64,000 nucleotides of DNA. Origin: Cacconaster sp033811195. GTDB taxonomy: Bacteria > Bacteroidota > Bacteroidia > Bacteroidales > UBA932. Of the stretch, positions 61,757 through 64,000 are shown one piece after another (the first letter of the stretch is position 1; every line of letters starts with the position of its first letter). The DNA lies in NCBI GenBank assembly GCA_033811195.1, contig JAPXOZ010000002.1:89248-153247 (forward strand), written 5' to 3'. Under the pieces are notes generated by a model. The model saw only the letters and a list, made by a program, of their open reading frames with translations. It ran no database searches and had not been told where the DNA came from. A program made the translations under genes and the position numbers.

Positions 61757-63010
61757 ATGAAAATAAACGTACAATCCGAGATAGGAGCTCTCGAAGCGGT
61801 GCTCCTGCACACTCCCGGAGCTGAAGTGGAGAATATGACTCCAAGGATGGCTCAGCGTGCACTTTATAGCGACATCCTCAACCTTTCCATCGCCCTTCGC
61901 GAGTATGAACAGATAGAGGGGGTGCTTTCCAAAGTGGCAAAGATCTATCAGGTAAAGGACCTGCTGCTCAAGGTGCTTGAGAATAAGGAGCACAAAGAGG
62001 CGCTTGTGGGCAGAATCTGTGTTACCGAACAGGTGCCCGAGCTTTTTGACCAATTGATGGAGATGCCTCCCCGGGAGCTGGCAAAAGTACTTATAGAGGG
62101 TCGGCCAGCGCGCAAGAACACCCTCACTTCATTCCTCAGCGATGAATTTTACGCTCTTTACCCGCTCTATAACTTCTATTTCACTCGCGACTCCTCGGTT
62201 ACAATCGGCAATCAGGTGCTGATTTGCAGGATGGCCAATAAGGTGCGTATGCGCGAATCTTTGATAATGGAAGCAATCTATAGCGGCAGCGGTGCTTTTG
62301 AATGCGATATAATCAACGCTCACGACTTCCAACCCACAAATCCTGAGATTTATATGGAGGGTGGTGATATTCTTATCGCCCGTGATGATATACTTGTGAT
62401 AGGCAATGGTATGCGCAGCAGCACGCGTGGCATCGATTTTCTGATCTCACGCCTCTGTAACTCCAGCCGGAAGGGTCGTAAGCATATCATAGTGCAGCAA
62501 TTACCCTCTGAGCCGGAGTCTTTTATCCATCTGGATATGGTATTTACCATTCTCGACAGAGATAAGTGTATGGTATTTGAGCCTATGATTGTGGGCGGCC
62601 ACCATTACCAGACTGTGCATATTACCATTGACAATGGTAAAGTGACAAAAATTCACAATGTAAATGGTATTTTGCCGGCACTGCGTCGTTTAGGGCTGGA
62701 TCTGGAGCCGATCTTTTGTGGTGGAAAAGATGAATGGGACCAGGAGCGCGAGCAGTGGCACAGCGGTTCCAATGTATTTGCCTTTGCCCCGGGCAAAGTT
62801 ATTTGCTATGCGCGTAATGAGATGACGCTCGTAGAGTTGCAGCGTCACGGATTTGAGATATTGACAGCCTGGGAGGTGATCCAGGGGAAGCGCAATCCTG
62901 CCGATTATGACCGCTGCTGTATTACAATTGAAGGATCTGAACTGCCTCGCGGCGGAGGCGGTGCCAGATGTATGACAATGCCTTTGAGCAGAAAACCGGT
63001 TGCCTGGTAA
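61757..63010 (+). CDS. arcA: Arginine deiminase family protein
   Basis: Hydrolyses arginine to citrulline and ammonia. Guanidino-modifying-enzyme signatures: FTRDSSVTIG (~148-157), MEGGDILIA (~203-211, active-site Glu-Gly-Gly-Asp), HLDMVFTILD (~260-269, catalytic His-x-Asp) and the nucleophile Cys in GGGGARCMTMPL (~399-410). 417 aa, full length. It lies 8 nt after manC. No arcB or arcC neighbours are present within the window, so an energy-yielding ADI pathway cannot be confirmed here; other guanidino-group roles are possible. Confidence 0.9.
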   Translation: MKINVQSEIGALEAVLLHTPGAEVENMTPRMAQRALYSDILNLSIALREYEQIEGVLSKVAKIYQVKDLLLKVLENKEHKEALVGRICVTEQVPELFDQLMEMPPRELAKVLIEGRPARKNTLTSFLSDEFYALYPLYNFYFTRDSSVTIGNQVLICRMANKVRMRESLIMEAIYSGSGAFECDIINAHDFQPTNPEIYMEGGDILIARDDILVIGNGMRSSTRGIDFLISRLCNSSRKGRKHIIVQQLPSEPESFIHLDMVFTILDRDKCMVFEPMIVGGHHYQTVHITIDNGKVTKIHNVNGILPALRRLGLDLEPIFCGGKDEWDQEREQWHSGSNVFAFAPGKVICYARNEMTLVELQRHGFEILTAWEVIQGKRNPADYDRCCITIEGSELPRGGGGARCMTMPLSRKPVAW

Positions 63011-63020
63011 AAATTATTTG

Positions 63021-63028
63021 TAAATTTG
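63021..63028 (+). promoter_or_regulatory. -7 box for pheS
   Basis: TAAATTTG, 21 nt before the pheS ATG at 63050. No clear -33 TTTG at the usual spacing. Confidence 0.5.
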
Positions 63029-63049
63029 CGGGCTGAATTGAATAAAGAG

Positions 63050-64000
63050 ATGAATCAGAAAATTGAAGAAATATTGGCGGCGATCTCGGAACTGAGAGCC
63101 AATACCGAGAAGGAAATCGAAGAACTGAGAATCAAATATCTCGGAAAGAAAGGTGAAGTTACAGCCCTATTCGAGGAATTTCGCAATGTGCTCCCTGAGC
63201 AGAAACGTGAGTTCGGACAGAAGCTCAATGTTCTCAAAAATGCCGTTCAGTCCAAGATAGACTCCTTAAAGGAGAATATTGCCGAGAAAGGGGCAACCAA
63301 AACCTCCTGCGACCTTACCAAACCGGGTGATAGGATGGATCTCGGTACACGCCACCCCATTTCCATCACCCGTGAGGAAATTATTTCCATTTTCCATAAA
63401 TTCGGTTACACAGTAGCGGAAGGTCCGGAGATTGAAGATGACTGGCATGTTTTCGGAGCTCTTAATTTCCCTCCGGAGCATCCGGCTCGCGATATGCAGG
63501 ATACCTTCTTTATCCACGCTAACGATGGCAATCCGGTGTTGCTGCGTACCCATACCTCTTCAGTACAGGTGCGTGCTATGGAAAAGATGGATCTACCCAT
63601 AAGGGTGCTTTGTCCGGGACGCGTATTCCGCAATGAGGCCATTTCAGCCCGCGCACACTGCATTTTCCATCAGGTAGAGGGGCTTTACATTGACAAGGGA
63701 GTCTCTTTTGCCGATCTGAAGCAGGCGGTTCTGCTCTTTGCCCGCGAGATGTTCGGCGAAGAGACCGAAATTCGACTTCGTCCCTCCTATTTCCCATTCA
63801 CCGAGCCTTCTGCTGAGGTGGATGTGAGCTGTAATATTTGCAAAGGGAAGGGTTGCAACATCTGTAAGGGTACGGGCTGGCTTGAGATTATGGGTTGCGG
63901 CATGGTGGATCCCAATGTTCTGGAGGCTTCAGGTATTGATTCAAAGATTTATAGCGGATTCGCTTTCGGAATGGGTATTGAACGCATTGCAATGCTCAAG
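63050..64000 (+). CDS. pheS: Phenylalanine-tRNA ligase alpha subunit (3' end outside window)
   Basis: The frame is open to the window edge; 317 codons are present of an expected ~340. N-terminal coiled coil (1-90, KYLGKKGEVTALF), then the class II catalytic domain: motif HPISITREEI (~103-112), GPEIEDDWHVFGALNFPPEHPAR (split, ~125-147), RTHTSSVQVRAME (~165-177) and GRVFRNEAISARAHCIFHQVEGL (motif 2). A cysteine-rich loop CNICKGKGCNICKGTGW (~261-277) is a probable zinc site seen in many Bacteroidetes PheS. GFAFGMGIERIAML is motif 3. Confidence 0.95.
   Translation, partial: MNQKIEEILAAISELRANTEKEIEELRIKYLGKKGEVTALFEEFRNVLPEQKREFGQKLNVLKNAVQSKIDSLKENIAEKGATKTSCDLTKPGDRMDLGTRHPISITREEIISIFHKFGYTVAEGPEIEDDWHVFGALNFPPEHPARDMQDTFFIHANDGNPVLLRTHTSSVQVRAMEKMDLPIRVLCPGRVFRNEAISARAHCIFHQVEGLYIDKGVSFADLKQAVLLFAREMFGEETEIRLRPSYFPFTEPSAEVDVSCNICKGKGCNICKGTGWLEIMGCGMVDPNVLEASGIDSKIYSGFAFGMGIERIAMLK

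Noticed and set aside
1..64000. tRNA or rRNA genes
   Set aside because: I looked in the longer intergenic gaps for cloverleaf-like arms and TTCRANNC loops and found none; a tRNAscan run would be decisive.

Overview
The window is a gene-dense chromosomal segment from a member of the Bacteroidota, most likely the order Bacteroidales. The evidence is repeated promoters of the Bacteroidetes type (-33 TTTG, -7 TAnnTTTG) with no purine-rich Shine-Dalgarno sites, SusC/Oar-like TonB-dependent receptors, BACON-domain lipoproteins, DUF4876 and DUF6850 proteins, a BtuG-like surface beta-propeller, an S46 dipeptidyl peptidase and a SAM-II riboswitch. Genus cannot be fixed from the sequence. No rRNA, tRNA, CRISPR array, prophage or transposase was found.

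Layout. 1-5.9 kb: 3' end of sufD, a ThiL-like protein that has lost its acidic active-site motifs, then nrdJ (B12-dependent ribonucleotide reductase) with a complex leader, ispE and a deoxynucleoside kinase. 6-9 kb: accessory stretch with a serpin lipoprotein and an AbiEi/AbiEii toxin-antitoxin pair, set in a family of GT-rich intergenic repeats. 9-17 kb: YgjP-like protease, rnr, gpmI and dnaE. 17-23.6 kb (minus): complete vitamin B12 uptake operon (btuB, btuG-like, btuF, btuC, btuD) behind a cobalamin riboswitch. 23.8-26.7 kb (minus): GH3-family protein, recO, rdgB. 26.7-31 kb: S41 protease, a small CWC zinc protein, an M64 BACON metalloprotease, a DUF1508 protein.

31-37.8 kb: a tight five-gene envelope operon: thioredoxin/beta-barrel fusion, LysM protein with an apparently inactive lytic-transglycosylase domain, two SGNH hydrolases, and an MBOAT O-acyltransferase. 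The set suggests acylation of an envelope polymer, perhaps peptidoglycan. 38.3-47 kb: a second five-gene operon of BACON lipoprotein, TonB receptor, DUF4876 lipoprotein, DUF6850 outer-membrane protein and a DPP7-type dipeptidyl peptidase, followed by comF and a second DUF4876 gene that share an unusually symmetric divergent promoter. 49-64 kb: UPF0306, cdaA, mutS2, a small lipoprotein, metK under a SAM-II riboswitch with an attenuator, a TonB receptor with a BACON/OB-fold lipoprotein, yraN, manC, an arginine-deiminase-family gene and the start of pheS.

The strongest candidates for something new are the metK leader, where three copies of one 8-nt word can make mutually exclusive aptamer, antiterminator and terminator pairings; the envelope acylation operon with its pseudo-transglycosylase; the ThiL-like pseudoenzyme; the DnaA-box-like triplet at nrdJ; the interleaved comF/DUF4876 promoter; and the AbiE module bracketed by a 29-nt direct repeat. 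All functional statements are inferred from sequence read by eye; no alignment or folding program was run.
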